37,471 nucleotides of DNA from Bradyrhizobium campsiandrae (GTDB lineage: Bacteria > Pseudomonadota > Alphaproteobacteria > Rhizobiales > Xanthobacteraceae). The position numbers were made by a program, and so were the translations under genes. Under the pieces are notes generated by a model. The model was given only the letters and a program-made list of their open reading frames with translations. It did no database searches and was not told the DNA's origin. Numbering within the stretch: the stretch's first letter is position 1; each line of letters starts with the position of its first letter. Below, piece by piece: positions 17,589 through 24,855 of the stretch. The stretch lies in assembly GCF_014529705.1 (NCBI RefSeq), contig NZ_JAANIH010000002.1:1-37471 (forward strand), written 5' to 3'.

Positions 17589-18290
17589 ATGTCCAAGAAA
17601 TCCCGAAAGAAATCGTCCAAAACGCCCTCCAGTCCTCCGACCGCCAAAAAGAAGCCCGTGACGACACGGGCGTCGACCAAGGCACGCAGCGCGAAAACAC
17701 AGGGCGCATCGGCCAGCAATTCAGCCAAGGCAGGTGCAAAGTCAGCATCGCATAAGGCCGCATCGAAACGGTTAAAATCTTCTGAAACGGCTTCGAAACC
17801 CGCGGCTTCGGCGCCCGGCGCCAAATCCGCGCTGACCGAGGGCCAGAAGGCCCCCGCCTTCCGGCTGCCCCGCGACGGCGGCAATATCGTCACGTCAGCG
17901 GATTATGCCGGCCAGAAGCTCGTCCTGTTCTTCTACCCCCGCGCCGACACGCCGGGCTGCACCCGCGAGGCGATCGACTTCAGCCGTCTCAGGGACGCCT
18001 TCAAAGCTGCCGGCACCGCCGTGCTGGGCATCTCGGCCGATCCGCTAAAGGCCCAGGAGAAGTTTCGCGACAAGCACAGCCTCAGCGTTCCCCTGATCTC
18101 GGATGAAGCCCATGAGATGCTGGAGGCCTACGGGGCCTGGGGTGAAAAATCCATGTATGGCAAGAGCTTCCTGGGGATTCTTCGCACTACGGTGCTGATC
18201 GGCGCAGACGGCAAAGTGGCCAGGATTTGGCGCAACGTCCGGGTCGACGGCCATGCGGACGACGTGCTGGAGGCGGCAAGAAGTCTTTAA
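17589..18290 (+). CDS. bcp: 1-Cys peroxiredoxin (BCP/PrxQ family) with Lys/Ala/Ser-rich N-terminal tail
   Basis: The C-terminal 150 residues are a BCP-type thiol peroxidase, reducing H2O2 and organic peroxides. The block FFYPRADTPGCTREAIDF contains the peroxidatic Cys124, Thr121 and Pro122. It is the only cysteine in the protein: the E. coli BCP resolving Cys five residues further on is absent. The first 80 residues are a low-complexity tail of Lys, Ala, Ser, Thr and Pro that looks like a histone H1-type or nucleic-acid-binding tail. The ATG at 17589 has AAGGAAGG just upstream; the same frame is open far upstream, but that part overlaps the AsmA-like gene. The family call is firm; the tail's role is inference. 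Confidence 0.92.
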   Translation: MSKKSRKKSSKTPSSPPTAKKKPVTTRASTKARSAKTQGASASNSAKAGAKSASHKAASKRLKSSETASKPAASAPGAKSALTEGQKAPAFRLPRDGGNIVTSADYAGQKLVLFFYPRADTPGCTREAIDFSRLRDAFKAAGTAVLGISADPLKAQEKFRDKHSLSVPLISDEAHEMLEAYGAWGEKSMYGKSFLGILRTTVLIGADGKVARIWRNVRVDGHADDVLEAARSL

Positions 18291-18401
18291 CCAGCCCGTT
18301 AAAATCGAGCGTTCCCGTTTCCGGAAAATTAACCATGACCGGCCCAGATTGCCGCGGCAGTTAGGCCGCAAGGAACCGTTCCGACCGGCGCCGGAGTGCC
18401 G

Positions 18402-19766
18402 ATGTCGAAAAGTTCTGCCCAATATTCGCAGTACCCCCAGCATCATCCCCACGATCGCGGCCGGGCCTTCCATCATCGTCCCGCCGTGGTCGCAGCGACG
18501 ACTGCCATTCCCCTCGCCGATGCGGACGACGCCTACACCATCCTGCATCACGGCAAGCAGGTTCGCCTCGGGCCGGTGGTGTTCTGGATCGTGGTCGGCA
18601 CCGTCGTTCTGCTCGGGCTGTGGTCGGCCGCGACCGCCACCTATTTTGCCTTCCGCGACGATGTCCTGACCCGACTGATCGCCCGCCAGGCCGAGATGCA
18701 ATACGCCTATGAGGACCGTATCGCCGAGCTGCGTGCCAAGGTCGACCGCACCACCAGCCGCCAGCTGCTCGACCAGGAACAGTTCGACCAGAAGCTCGAC
18801 CAGATCATGAAGCGCCAGACGGCGCTGGAGTCCCGGGCCACGGCGCTGGGCGCCATGCCCGACGTGACCGGATCAATTCCACGTTCGACCCCGCAGCGTA
18901 GCGATTCGACCCAGACGACGCAGGGCGCGCCCAAACCATCCCCGATCAGCGACACCGTCATTTTCGTGGCGCCGCCTGACCGCGAAGCCCGGCTCGAATC
19001 GCGCGCCCCGACCGCGGTCGCCGCGCCGGTCAATCAATTCGCCAAGAACCAGGGCTATGACAACGTCCTGGTTCGGCTCACAACCTCGCTCGATCAGGTC
19101 GAGCGCCGCCAGATCGCGGCGCTCAACGCGGTCGAGGAAGGCATGGATTCGCGAATGCGTCGCATGCGCGGCGTGGTCAGCGACCTCGGCCTGAACATCG
19201 CCAGCCTTGAGGCCGCCGCGCCGCGCGCCCCGATGGGCGGCCCGTTCGTGCCTGTCAAGCTCACAGCGAATGCAGGTCCCTTCGAGAAACAGCTCTATCG
19301 CATCAACGTCACCCGCGCCGAGATGGACCGGCTCAACCGCACCCTGGCGCAGGTGCCCTACCGCAAGCCCGTCGTCGGCGAGGTCGAATTCACCTCGGGC
19401 TTCGGCGTGCGCAGCGATCCCTTCCTCGGCCGCCCCGCCATGCATACCGGCCTCGACTTCCGCGCCGCGACCGGCGATCCGGCTCGCGTCACGGCCAACG
19501 GCAAGGTGGTCTCGGCCGGCTGGTCCGGCGGTTACGGCCGCATGGTCGAGGTCGATCACGGCAACGGACTGTCGACCCGCTACGGCCATCTCTCCGAGAT
19601 CAACGTCAAGATCGGCGAGATCGTGAAGATCGGCCAGGTCATCGGCCTCGTCGGCTCGACCGGCCGCTCGACCGGCCCGCATCTGCACTACGAAACCCGC
19701 ATCGACGGCGAAGCTGTCGATCCCCAGAAGTTCTTGCGCGCCGGCGTAAAGCTGAGTGCGGGCTAG
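18402..19766 (+). CDS. Membrane-anchored M23 family metallopeptidase
   Basis: This 454-residue protein is a likely peptidoglycan endopeptidase or an activator of amidases. It has a cytoplasmic N-terminus of about 55 residues rich in His/Gln/Tyr, a transmembrane helix (about 57-80), a coiled-coil stretch (about 85-140 and again 200-240), a Pro/Ser/Thr-rich linker and a C-terminal LytM domain. The zinc ligands are intact: H348 and D352 in HTGLD, and H427-L-H429 in GPHLHYE, so it is probably active. ATG 18402 is chosen, with GGAG at 18393-18396; a GTG two codons upstream is possible. It lies 111 bp after the peroxiredoxin gene. Confidence 0.9.
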   Translation: MSKSSAQYSQYPQHHPHDRGRAFHHRPAVVAATTAIPLADADDAYTILHHGKQVRLGPVVFWIVVGTVVLLGLWSAATATYFAFRDDVLTRLIARQAEMQYAYEDRIAELRAKVDRTTSRQLLDQEQFDQKLDQIMKRQTALESRATALGAMPDVTGSIPRSTPQRSDSTQTTQGAPKPSPISDTVIFVAPPDREARLESRAPTAVAAPVNQFAKNQGYDNVLVRLTTSLDQVERRQIAALNAVEEGMDSRMRRMRGVVSDLGLNIASLEAAAPRAPMGGPFVPVKLTANAGPFEKQLYRINVTRAEMDRLNRTLAQVPYRKPVVGEVEFTSGFGVRSDPFLGRPAMHTGLDFRAATGDPARVTANGKVVSAGWSGGYGRMVEVDHGNGLSTRYGHLSEINVKIGEIVKIGQVIGLVGSTGRSTGPHLHYETRIDGEAVDPQKFLRAGVKLSAG

Positions 19767-19767
19767 T

Positions 19768-19787
19768 CTCGCATCCAGCGCTGCGAG
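19768..19787. terminator. Possible stem-loop between convergent genes
   Basis: CTCGCA (19768-19773) and TGCGAG (19782-19787) form a perfect 6-bp stem in the 37-bp gap between the M23 peptidase and DUF5666 stop codons. There is no T-tract on either side, so a terminator role is only suggested by position. Confidence 0.3.
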
Positions 19788-19803
19788 CTCACAGGCCGTT
19801 AAA

Positions 19804-20991
19804 CTAGCGTCGGCCACCACCCATCCCGCCGCCGGGACCTCCGAAGCCGCCACCACCCATTCTACCACCGGGGCCCGTCGGGCCGCCGCCCGGTGCACCG
19901 AATCCACCGGGATCTGGCGCGCCACCGGGTCCAGGCGGCGCGGAGCCCGGATGACCACCGGCACCAGATCCGGGCGCCCCCGGCGTACCGGGCTGACTAT
20001 TGCTCGGGTTCGGTAGTGGGCGATCAGGATGCATGATCGAACCGCCGGGCGACCGGCCGGGGCTCCCGTCGCCGGATGGAGGTCCACCCGGGCCGGGGCC
20101 AATCACCCGGGTCGACTCCACCTGAAGCCCACGCGAACGATCAAACACACCGTTGACGATCATGCGCGCTTCGCCCGCCACCGGCCCGAAGCGCGAACTA
20201 TCGTGGGCGACAATTCCGGAGCCGAACTGGAGGCTGGAGCCCGCGCGCTGCACATACGCCTCGATCGACAGGCGGTTCGCGCCGACGAGATCCGAGAAAT
20301 CTTCGATGCGCGTGCGCGTGGCCTGCAGTACGCCTTGGCTCATGTGGCCCTCGATCTGGACGCGCTGCCCGACCAGCAAGGGATCGACGCCGGCGAGCTT
20401 CAGCCCGCCGATATGCGAGCCGTCGGGACCGCGCTCGACCAGACCGGTGACACGTTCGGCTACGTTCTTGCGCGGCTCGACCAGGCTCGCGACGATCACG
20501 CCGTCGGTCCGGCGCAGGCCGTAGACCGCCACCTGCGTGCCGGCACGGAGCTTGCTGTCCTTGCCACCCATCACGATCTTCTGGCCGAGCACCGTGAGCG
20601 CGTTGCCCTTCACCTGTTCGATCGGGCCGGAGACCTCGCTCGCGATCGCGATGTTGCGGGTGACGAGCGCGCCGTCGCTCTGCCGAGTTGCGACCACGCG
20701 CGCAAGCTGGCCGATGCGCAACGCCTTCGGGCTCGCCGCCTCGCCGTCGATGTACACAGTCACGTCGCTCGCGTAGGTGACGCGCTCGCCATTGACGTAG
20801 ATGCTGCCGAATCGCTGGATCACGCCGACGATGCCGGTGCCGCCAATGCCGTGATCGTCACCGCGCGTGATTCCCGTGCCGCCGATGCCTTGATCCGTGC
20901 CGCGCTTGACCTGCGCACGCGCGATTGCGCTGCCGGCGAGCCAGAATCCGGTGAGCAGCAGGCGACGTGAGATTAGCGGCAGTCGCCTCAT
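19804..20991 (-). CDS. DUF5666 domain protein, exported, with Gly/Pro-rich C-terminus
   Basis: This 395-residue exported protein of unknown function starts with a twin-Arg-containing signal-like sequence (MRRLPLISRRLLLTGFWLAGSAIARA). The mature part begins with two copies of GIGGTGI about 15 residues apart, then GVIQRFGSIYVNG, followed by several OB-like beta repeats of DUF5666 type (for example GPIEQVKGNALTVLGQKIVM and GLVERGPDGSHIGGLKL). From about residue 300 it is almost only Gly, Pro, Ser and Ala, ending in GGGMGGGRR. The start overlaps the DUF6502 stop codon by one base (TGATG), so the two are translationally coupled. I infer an envelope or surface role; no enzymatic motif is visible. 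Confidence 0.82.
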   Translation of the reverse strand: MRRLPLISRRLLLTGFWLAGSAIARAQVKRGTDQGIGGTGITRGDDHGIGGTGIVGVIQRFGSIYVNGERVTYASDVTVYIDGEAASPKALRIGQLARVVATRQSDGALVTRNIAIASEVSGPIEQVKGNALTVLGQKIVMGGKDSKLRAGTQVAVYGLRRTDGVIVASLVEPRKNVAERVTGLVERGPDGSHIGGLKLAGVDPLLVGQRVQIEGHMSQGVLQATRTRIEDFSDLVGANRLSIEAYVQRAGSSLQFGSGIVAHDSSRFGPVAGEARMIVNGVFDRSRGLQVESTRVIGPGPGGPPSGDGSPGRSPGGSIMHPDRPLPNPSNSQPGTPGAPGSGAGGHPGSAPPGPGGAPDPGGFGAPGGGPTGPGGRMGGGGFGGPGGGMGGGRR

Positions 20992-21890
20992 CAGGAGCTG
21001 CCTTCCTTGCCGGTTTCCTTGCCGGTTTCCTTGCCGACATCCTTGGTCCCGCCCTGTTCATCGGCATCTTCGGTATAGATATAGATGCCGAAATTCCAGC
21101 GGGCATCGCCGCCCTTGTCCTTCGCAAGCGCCCGGTTGGCCTCGCGGTTGGCGGTCTTCAGCGCATCCATTGCGAGCTCGCGCGAGCGCGCCTCGAGCCG
21201 CTTTGCAAGCTTGGGCGAGATGTTGTTGTAATGGACCGCGCGCTCGAGGAAGCGCGGCCCCGGCCCTGACACGTTCTCGGCGGCTGCTGCGATATGGTCG
21301 TGCAGATTGCGGCCGAGATAATGCCATTTGCTGTCATCCGCGCCACTCGGAACGAACGCCGCCTCCACCAGCTCGATCTCATCGGCCGCGTTGATGGTGA
21401 CAAGCTTGCGATCGATCCATTCATCCAGCACCGCGCGAGGGCGCACGTCCTTGGTGACGGAGGCGACGAGTTGTTCGAATGATGGCGCATCGCCCTCGGC
21501 CGTGCGCGGCAAAGCCAGCGGCTCGCCTTTCGCATCGGTGAACTCGGAGGCGGCGAGCCAGCGCGCGATCACCGCGCTCGTCAGCGAGACCGCAGCCGGC
21601 GTCTCATGCACGGGCGCGCCGGCGCCGCGCAGCCGTGCCACCTCCTTGCGGTGGATGCCGGTGAGCAGGCTGACGCGGCTGTCGGTCTGCTCTTTGCCTT
21701 CGAGCGCAAAGTCGTGCTCGGCGACGTTGACAAAGAGCTCGCGGAGCAATTGCGCCAATGCCGGAAAGGTCATGCCGCTGCGAATGCAGAGCCGCACCAG
21801 CGGGCGCAGCAGCCGCGCCAGCGGCGCGTGCAGCTTTGCTGCGGCATTCGGCTGCGGAGCCGCCGCTTTGGGCCCGGACTTGGCATTCAT
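20991..21890 (-). CDS. DUF6502 family protein with helix-turn-helix-like region
   Basis: This 299-residue cytoplasmic protein has no known function. The N-terminal third has LLRPLVRLCIRSGMTFPALAQLLRELFV followed by TDSRVSLLTGIHRKEVARL, a sequence that looks like a helix-turn-helix, with the second part resembling a recognition helix. The C-terminal part is helical (HYNNISPKLAKRLEARSRELAMDAL), and the end has a short repeat of GKET. The start at 21890 (MNAKSGP) fits a promoter whose -10 ends 7 bp before the ATG, which would make the mRNA leaderless. In-frame Met codons at 21914 and 21986 lie within or upstream of that promoter and are rejected. It is coupled to DUF5666 and divergent from the glycan operon. 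I infer a transcription regulator. Confidence 0.82.
   Translation of the reverse strand: MNAKSGPKAAAPQPNAAAKLHAPLARLLRPLVRLCIRSGMTFPALAQLLRELFVNVAEHDFALEGKEQTDSRVSLLTGIHRKEVARLRGAGAPVHETPAAVSLTSAVIARWLAASEFTDAKGEPLALPRTAEGDAPSFEQLVASVTKDVRPRAVLDEWIDRKLVTINAADEIELVEAAFVPSGADDSKWHYLGRNLHDHIAAAAENVSGPGPRFLERAVHYNNISPKLAKRLEARSRELAMDALKTANREANRALAKDKGGDARWNFGIYIYTEDADEQGGTKDVGKETGKETGKEGSS
21005..21040 (-). repeat. 12-bp tandem repeat in the 3' end of the DUF6502 gene
   Basis: Two exact units of CCTTGCCGGTTT (21005-21016 and 21017-21028) and one degenerate unit (21029-21040) encode the GKET-GKET tail. Copy number could vary between strains. Confidence 0.7.
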
Positions 21891-21896
21891 GTCTGA

Positions 21897-21925
21897 ATTG
21901 TAAGCGGGAAACATGTGGGACACAA
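21897..21925 (-). promoter_or_regulatory. Promoter of the DUF6502-DUF5666 operon (leaderless)
   Basis: On the minus strand there is a -35 TTGTGT (21920-21925), a 17-bp spacer and a -10 TACAAT (21897-21902). The expected start of transcription, about 7 bp downstream, is the A of the DUF6502 ATG at 21890. No Shine-Dalgarno is present, in keeping with a leaderless message. Confidence 0.55.
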
Positions 21926-21933
21926 TCCCACAT
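21913..21933. promoter_or_regulatory. Palindrome 1 (GTGG-N9-CCAC) over the DUF6502 promoter
   Basis: This is a perfect inverted repeat, ATGTGGGA-CACAA-TCCCACAT, with 8-bp arms. Its 17-bp core (21915-21931) has the form GTGG-N9-CCAC. It overlies the -35 element of the minus-strand promoter, a good place for an autorepressor. Confidence 0.65.
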
Positions 21934-21948
21934 TTTCTCGGCTGGCGA

Positions 21949-21977
21949 TTGACGTGGTAAATTTTCCCACTTATACG
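21949..21977 (+). promoter_or_regulatory. Promoter of the glycan-export operon
   Basis: There is a -35 TTGACG (21949-21954), an exact 17-bp spacer and a -10 TATACG (21972-21977). Transcription would start at about 21984, giving a 30-nt leader before the small membrane-protein gene at 22014. Confidence 0.65.
21954..21970. promoter_or_regulatory. Palindrome 2 (GTGG-N9-CCAC) over the glycan operon promoter
   Basis: GTGGTAAATTTTCCCAC is symmetric at 14 of 17 positions and has the same GTGG-N9-CCAC layout as palindrome 1. It fills the spacer between the -35 and -10 of the plus-strand promoter. The centres of the two palindromes are 39 bp apart. Confidence 0.6.
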
Positions 21978-22013
21978 AAGCGCCACTGAGGGCGCGACTT
22001 AAAGGGACTCACC

Positions 22014-22175
22014 ATGGCTGACCGCTTGGTCCGCATTTCCACTTCACCGCGTTCGGTGCCGATTCCCCCCGGCGGGCAAGGCGCAACCATGCCGATGCTT
22101 CCGGCCTTGCTGCGCGGCGTGATCTTCATCGCGGTACTCGCGGCGCCTTTCGTCGCAGCACTGATCGCAGGCTGA
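22014..22175 (+). CDS. 53-residue single-helix membrane protein
   Basis: This short gene starts at an ATG with AAAGGG at good distance and ends 7 bp before the next start. The first 30 residues are polar with several Pro and Gly (MADRLVRISTSPRSV, then PIPPGG), followed by one hydrophobic helix (about 31-52, ending FVAALIAG). I do not recognise the family. As first gene of the glycan-export operon it may help assemble the ABC exporter or the ligase in the membrane, which is inference from position only. Confidence 0.7.
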   Translation: MADRLVRISTSPRSVPIPPGGQGATMPMLPALLRGVIFIAVLAAPFVAALIAG

Positions 22176-22182
22176 AGCCAGT

Positions 22183-24111
22183 ATGCATCACGCCAGCCAA
22201 TCCCCGCGCCGCCCGTCGGTGCTGCACATCTTCAAGATCTATTATCCCGACCTGTTCGGCGGTACGCTCACCGTGATCCGCGACATCTGCGCCGGCCTGA
22301 AGGATGCCTTCGCCCCCGCTGTGCTGGTCTGCTCACAATCGGCCGAGCAGCGCGAGATCGTCGTCAACGACGTCCCGGTCGCGCGCGTCCACTCGTTCGG
22401 CGATGTGCTGTCGCTGCCCGCCGCGCCAACCTACCCCTGGCGGCTGTGGCAGAAGATCGCCGACCACGATCTATTGGCGCTGCATGCGCCGTTCCCGCTC
22501 GCCGACATCGTCTTCGCCCTTGGACTCGGCCGCAGGCGGCCGCTGGTCGTGCACTGGCACGCCGATATCGTCACCCATGCGGGCCTCCGCTGGCTCATCC
22601 AGCCCTTGATGCGGCGGACGCTTCGCCAAGCGAAGGCGATCATCGTGTCCGATCGCGTGCTGGTCGACAAGGCGCCGCTGCTGCGGGAGTTCGAAGACAA
22701 ATGCCACGTCGTGCCGTTCGGCATCGATACTGACGTCTACGACTGGCCGAAGATCGAGCCTCACCACGTAAACGGTCGCGGCCGTCTCGTGCTCGCCTGC
22801 GGCCGCCTGGTGCCGTACAAGGGATTCGACGTACTGATCCGCGCCGCCGCTAACCGCGAGTTCGAGGTCTGGATCATCGGCGAAGGCGTCGAGCGCGTTC
22901 GGCTCGAGCAGCTGATCAGCGCGCTTGGCCTCGGCGAGCGCGTGCGTCTGCTCGGCTCCGTCAATGATCGCGAGCGCATCAAGCTGATGGGCCTTGCCGA
23001 CGTCTTCGTGATGCCATCAGTCACCAATGCTGAAACCTTCGGCCTCGTCCAGCTCGAGGCCATGGCGGCGGGCCGCCCTGTGATAAATACCGCGCTCGAC
23101 ACTGCAGTGCCGCGCGTGGCCCGTCACGGCATGGAAGCAATCACCGTTCCACCCGGCGACGCCGAGGCGCTCGGTGAGGCCATCGAAGGCCTGATCAGCG
23201 ACCCCGAGCGCCGCCGCCGCATGGGATTGTCTGGCCGGTCTCGCGCCGTGAGCCGCTATTCCGCAGCGGCCTTCAAGGACGGCATGGAATCGGTCTACCG
23301 CGCGGCCGTCGCCGCCGCCTGTGACGATCCTGCGCCTGCGGTCGATCGTCGGGGGGAGCCCCGCTGGTTCGACAGCATCCGGATCGCCGCGGCGCTTGCC
23401 TGGTCCGACATGCGCCACCGCTATGTACGCTCGCTGCTCGGCCCATTCTGGATGTCGCTACAGATGGCGATCGTGGTTGCTGTGCTCGGCTCGGTGATCG
23501 GCCAGATGTCCAATGCGGACATGTTGGCGCATCTGCCCATTCTGGCTGTCTCGATGACGGCGTGGAATTTTCTCAACGGCGTCGTACTCGATGCGACCAC
23601 GGCGCTCCAAAACTCCGCAAGTCTGATCCGCGACCGCGCGCTGCCGCCTGTGATCTTCCTGCTGCAATGCACGTTCCGTCAGGGCCTGTTCGCGTTGCAT
23701 AACGCCTGCGTGCCGCTTGCGCTCTGGCTGCTGCTGACGCCGCACGATCTCTCCGGCGCGCTGGCGGCGCTGCCCGGCTTGTCACTGTTCGTGATCTGCA
23801 CCTTCGGATTGAGCATTGTCCTTGGCGCGCTGGCGACGCGGTATCGCGACCTCAAGCCGATCATCGAATCCACGCTGATGCTCGCCTTCCTCGCTTCGCC
23901 CGTGATCTGGTCCGCCGACATGGTCAACCATCGCTCGACCGTGATGCGCCTCAATCCACTGACGCATCTGTTTGCTGTGTGGCGCGAGCCGCTGACCGGC
24001 GGCCATGTCGACGCCACTAGCATCCTCTACGTCCTGGTGGCGGTGGCGCTGTTGCTCTGTGCAAGCGTGGTGACGCTGGTCCATTTACGCAAAGCCGCCT
24101 TCTGGATCTGA
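22183..24111 (+). CDS. Fusion of GT4 glycosyltransferase and ABC-2 polysaccharide export permease
   Basis: This 642-residue single open frame has two parts. Residues 1 to about 375 are a GT-B, family 4 glycosyltransferase: HIFKIYYPDLFGGTLTVIRDI at the acceptor end, VLACGRLVPYKGFDVLIRA and the donor-site block PSVTNAETFGLVQLEAMAAGRPVI with its two glutamates. After a linker of about 15 residues (DDPAPAVDRRGEPRW), residues from about 395 to 642 are a Wzm-type permease: ALAWSDMRHRYVRSLLGPFWMSLQ, six hydrophobic segments, RYRDLKPIIESTLML and NPLTHLFAVWREPL. The frame shows no sign of an error. The permease needs the ATPase encoded 3 bp downstream. The fusion would place a sugar-adding enzyme on the exporter itself. 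Confidence 0.9.
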   Translation: MHHASQSPRRPSVLHIFKIYYPDLFGGTLTVIRDICAGLKDAFAPAVLVCSQSAEQREIVVNDVPVARVHSFGDVLSLPAAPTYPWRLWQKIADHDLLALHAPFPLADIVFALGLGRRRPLVVHWHADIVTHAGLRWLIQPLMRRTLRQAKAIIVSDRVLVDKAPLLREFEDKCHVVPFGIDTDVYDWPKIEPHHVNGRGRLVLACGRLVPYKGFDVLIRAAANREFEVWIIGEGVERVRLEQLISALGLGERVRLLGSVNDRERIKLMGLADVFVMPSVTNAETFGLVQLEAMAAGRPVINTALDTAVPRVARHGMEAITVPPGDAEALGEAIEGLISDPERRRRMGLSGRSRAVSRYSAAAFKDGMESVYRAAVAAACDDPAPAVDRRGEPRWFDSIRIAAALAWSDMRHRYVRSLLGPFWMSLQMAIVVAVLGSVIGQMSNADMLAHLPILAVSMTAWNFLNGVVLDATTALQNSASLIRDRALPPVIFLLQCTFRQGLFALHNACVPLALWLLLTPHDLSGALAALPGLSLFVICTFGLSIVLGALATRYRDLKPIIESTLMLAFLASPVIWSADMVNHRSTVMRLNPLTHLFAVWREPLTGGHVDATSILYVLVAVALLLCASVVTLVHLRKAAFWI

Positions 24112-24114
24112 CCG

Positions 24115-24855
24115 ATGGCCTCGATCAGCTTGCGTAACGTCTGTCTCGACTATCCCCTCTACGGCGCCTACGACTTCTCGCTGAAACGGCGGCTAATCGG
24201 CCATCTCATTCGCGAGAAGGGCGGGATGCGGGTCATCCGCGCGATCGACAACGTCACGATCACGGCCGAGGCCGGCGCGCGCATCGGACTTGCCGGTCCC
24301 AACGGATCCGGCAAGTCGACGCTGCTGCGGCTGATCGCCGGGGTCTATCCGCCGAGCAGCGGCCACCTCTCGATCCGGGGCAATGTCGTCCCCCTGCTCG
24401 GCCTTAATGCCGGTGTGAACCTCGACTTCGTCGCCGAGGACAACATCGCCCTCTTGCTGCGGATCAGTGGCCGCAAGCCGACCCGTGCCGTGATCGACGA
24501 GATCTGGGCCTTCACCGAGCTTGAAGCGCGCATGCAGCGGTTGCCGTTGCGGATGTTTTCCTCGGGCATGTTGATGCGCGTGCTGTTCGCGACTGCAACC
24601 GCCTTTCCGGCCGACATCCTCCTGCTCGACGAATGGCTGAGCGTGGTCGACGAACGGTTTGCAGAGAAGGCCGAGCGGAGGCTGCAAAACCTGGTCTCGC
24701 AAGCGGCTATCGTGATCATCGCCTCGCACGATCAGCCGCTGCTGCGCCGCACCTGCACCAGCATCATCAATCTGGATCACGGCCGCATCGCCTCGACCGT
24801 CACGGTAGAGCAACCGTCGGCCCCTCCCTTCGAGGTCCGCGAGATCAGCGCATGA
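24115..24855 (+). CDS. Wzt/KpsT-like ABC transporter ATPase
   Basis: This 246-residue nucleotide-binding subunit drives polysaccharide export with the permease half of the preceding protein. Walker A is GPNGSGKST (61-69), the signature is the polysaccharide-type MFSSGMLMRV (147-156) in place of LSGGQ, Walker B is ILLLDEW (169-174), and the switch His is H205. The sequence before Walker A (VIRAIDNVTITAEAGARIGLAG) is typical of Wzt. There is no C-terminal carbohydrate-binding domain of the kind in O9a-type Wzt, so export should not depend on a capped chain end. It lies 3 bp after the fusion gene and overlaps the next gene by 4 bp (ATGA). Confidence 0.92.
   Translation: MASISLRNVCLDYPLYGAYDFSLKRRLIGHLIREKGGMRVIRAIDNVTITAEAGARIGLAGPNGSGKSTLLRLIAGVYPPSSGHLSIRGNVVPLLGLNAGVNLDFVAEDNIALLLRISGRKPTRAVIDEIWAFTELEARMQRLPLRMFSSGMLMRVLFATATAFPADILLLDEWLSVVDERFAEKAERRLQNLVSQAAIVIIASHDQPLLRRTCTSIINLDHGRIASTVTVEQPSAPPFEVREISA

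Noticed and set aside
18873..20102. 409-codon minus-strand frame
   Set aside because: It spans the convergent ends of the M23 and DUF5666 genes and opposes the LytM domain; no family features.
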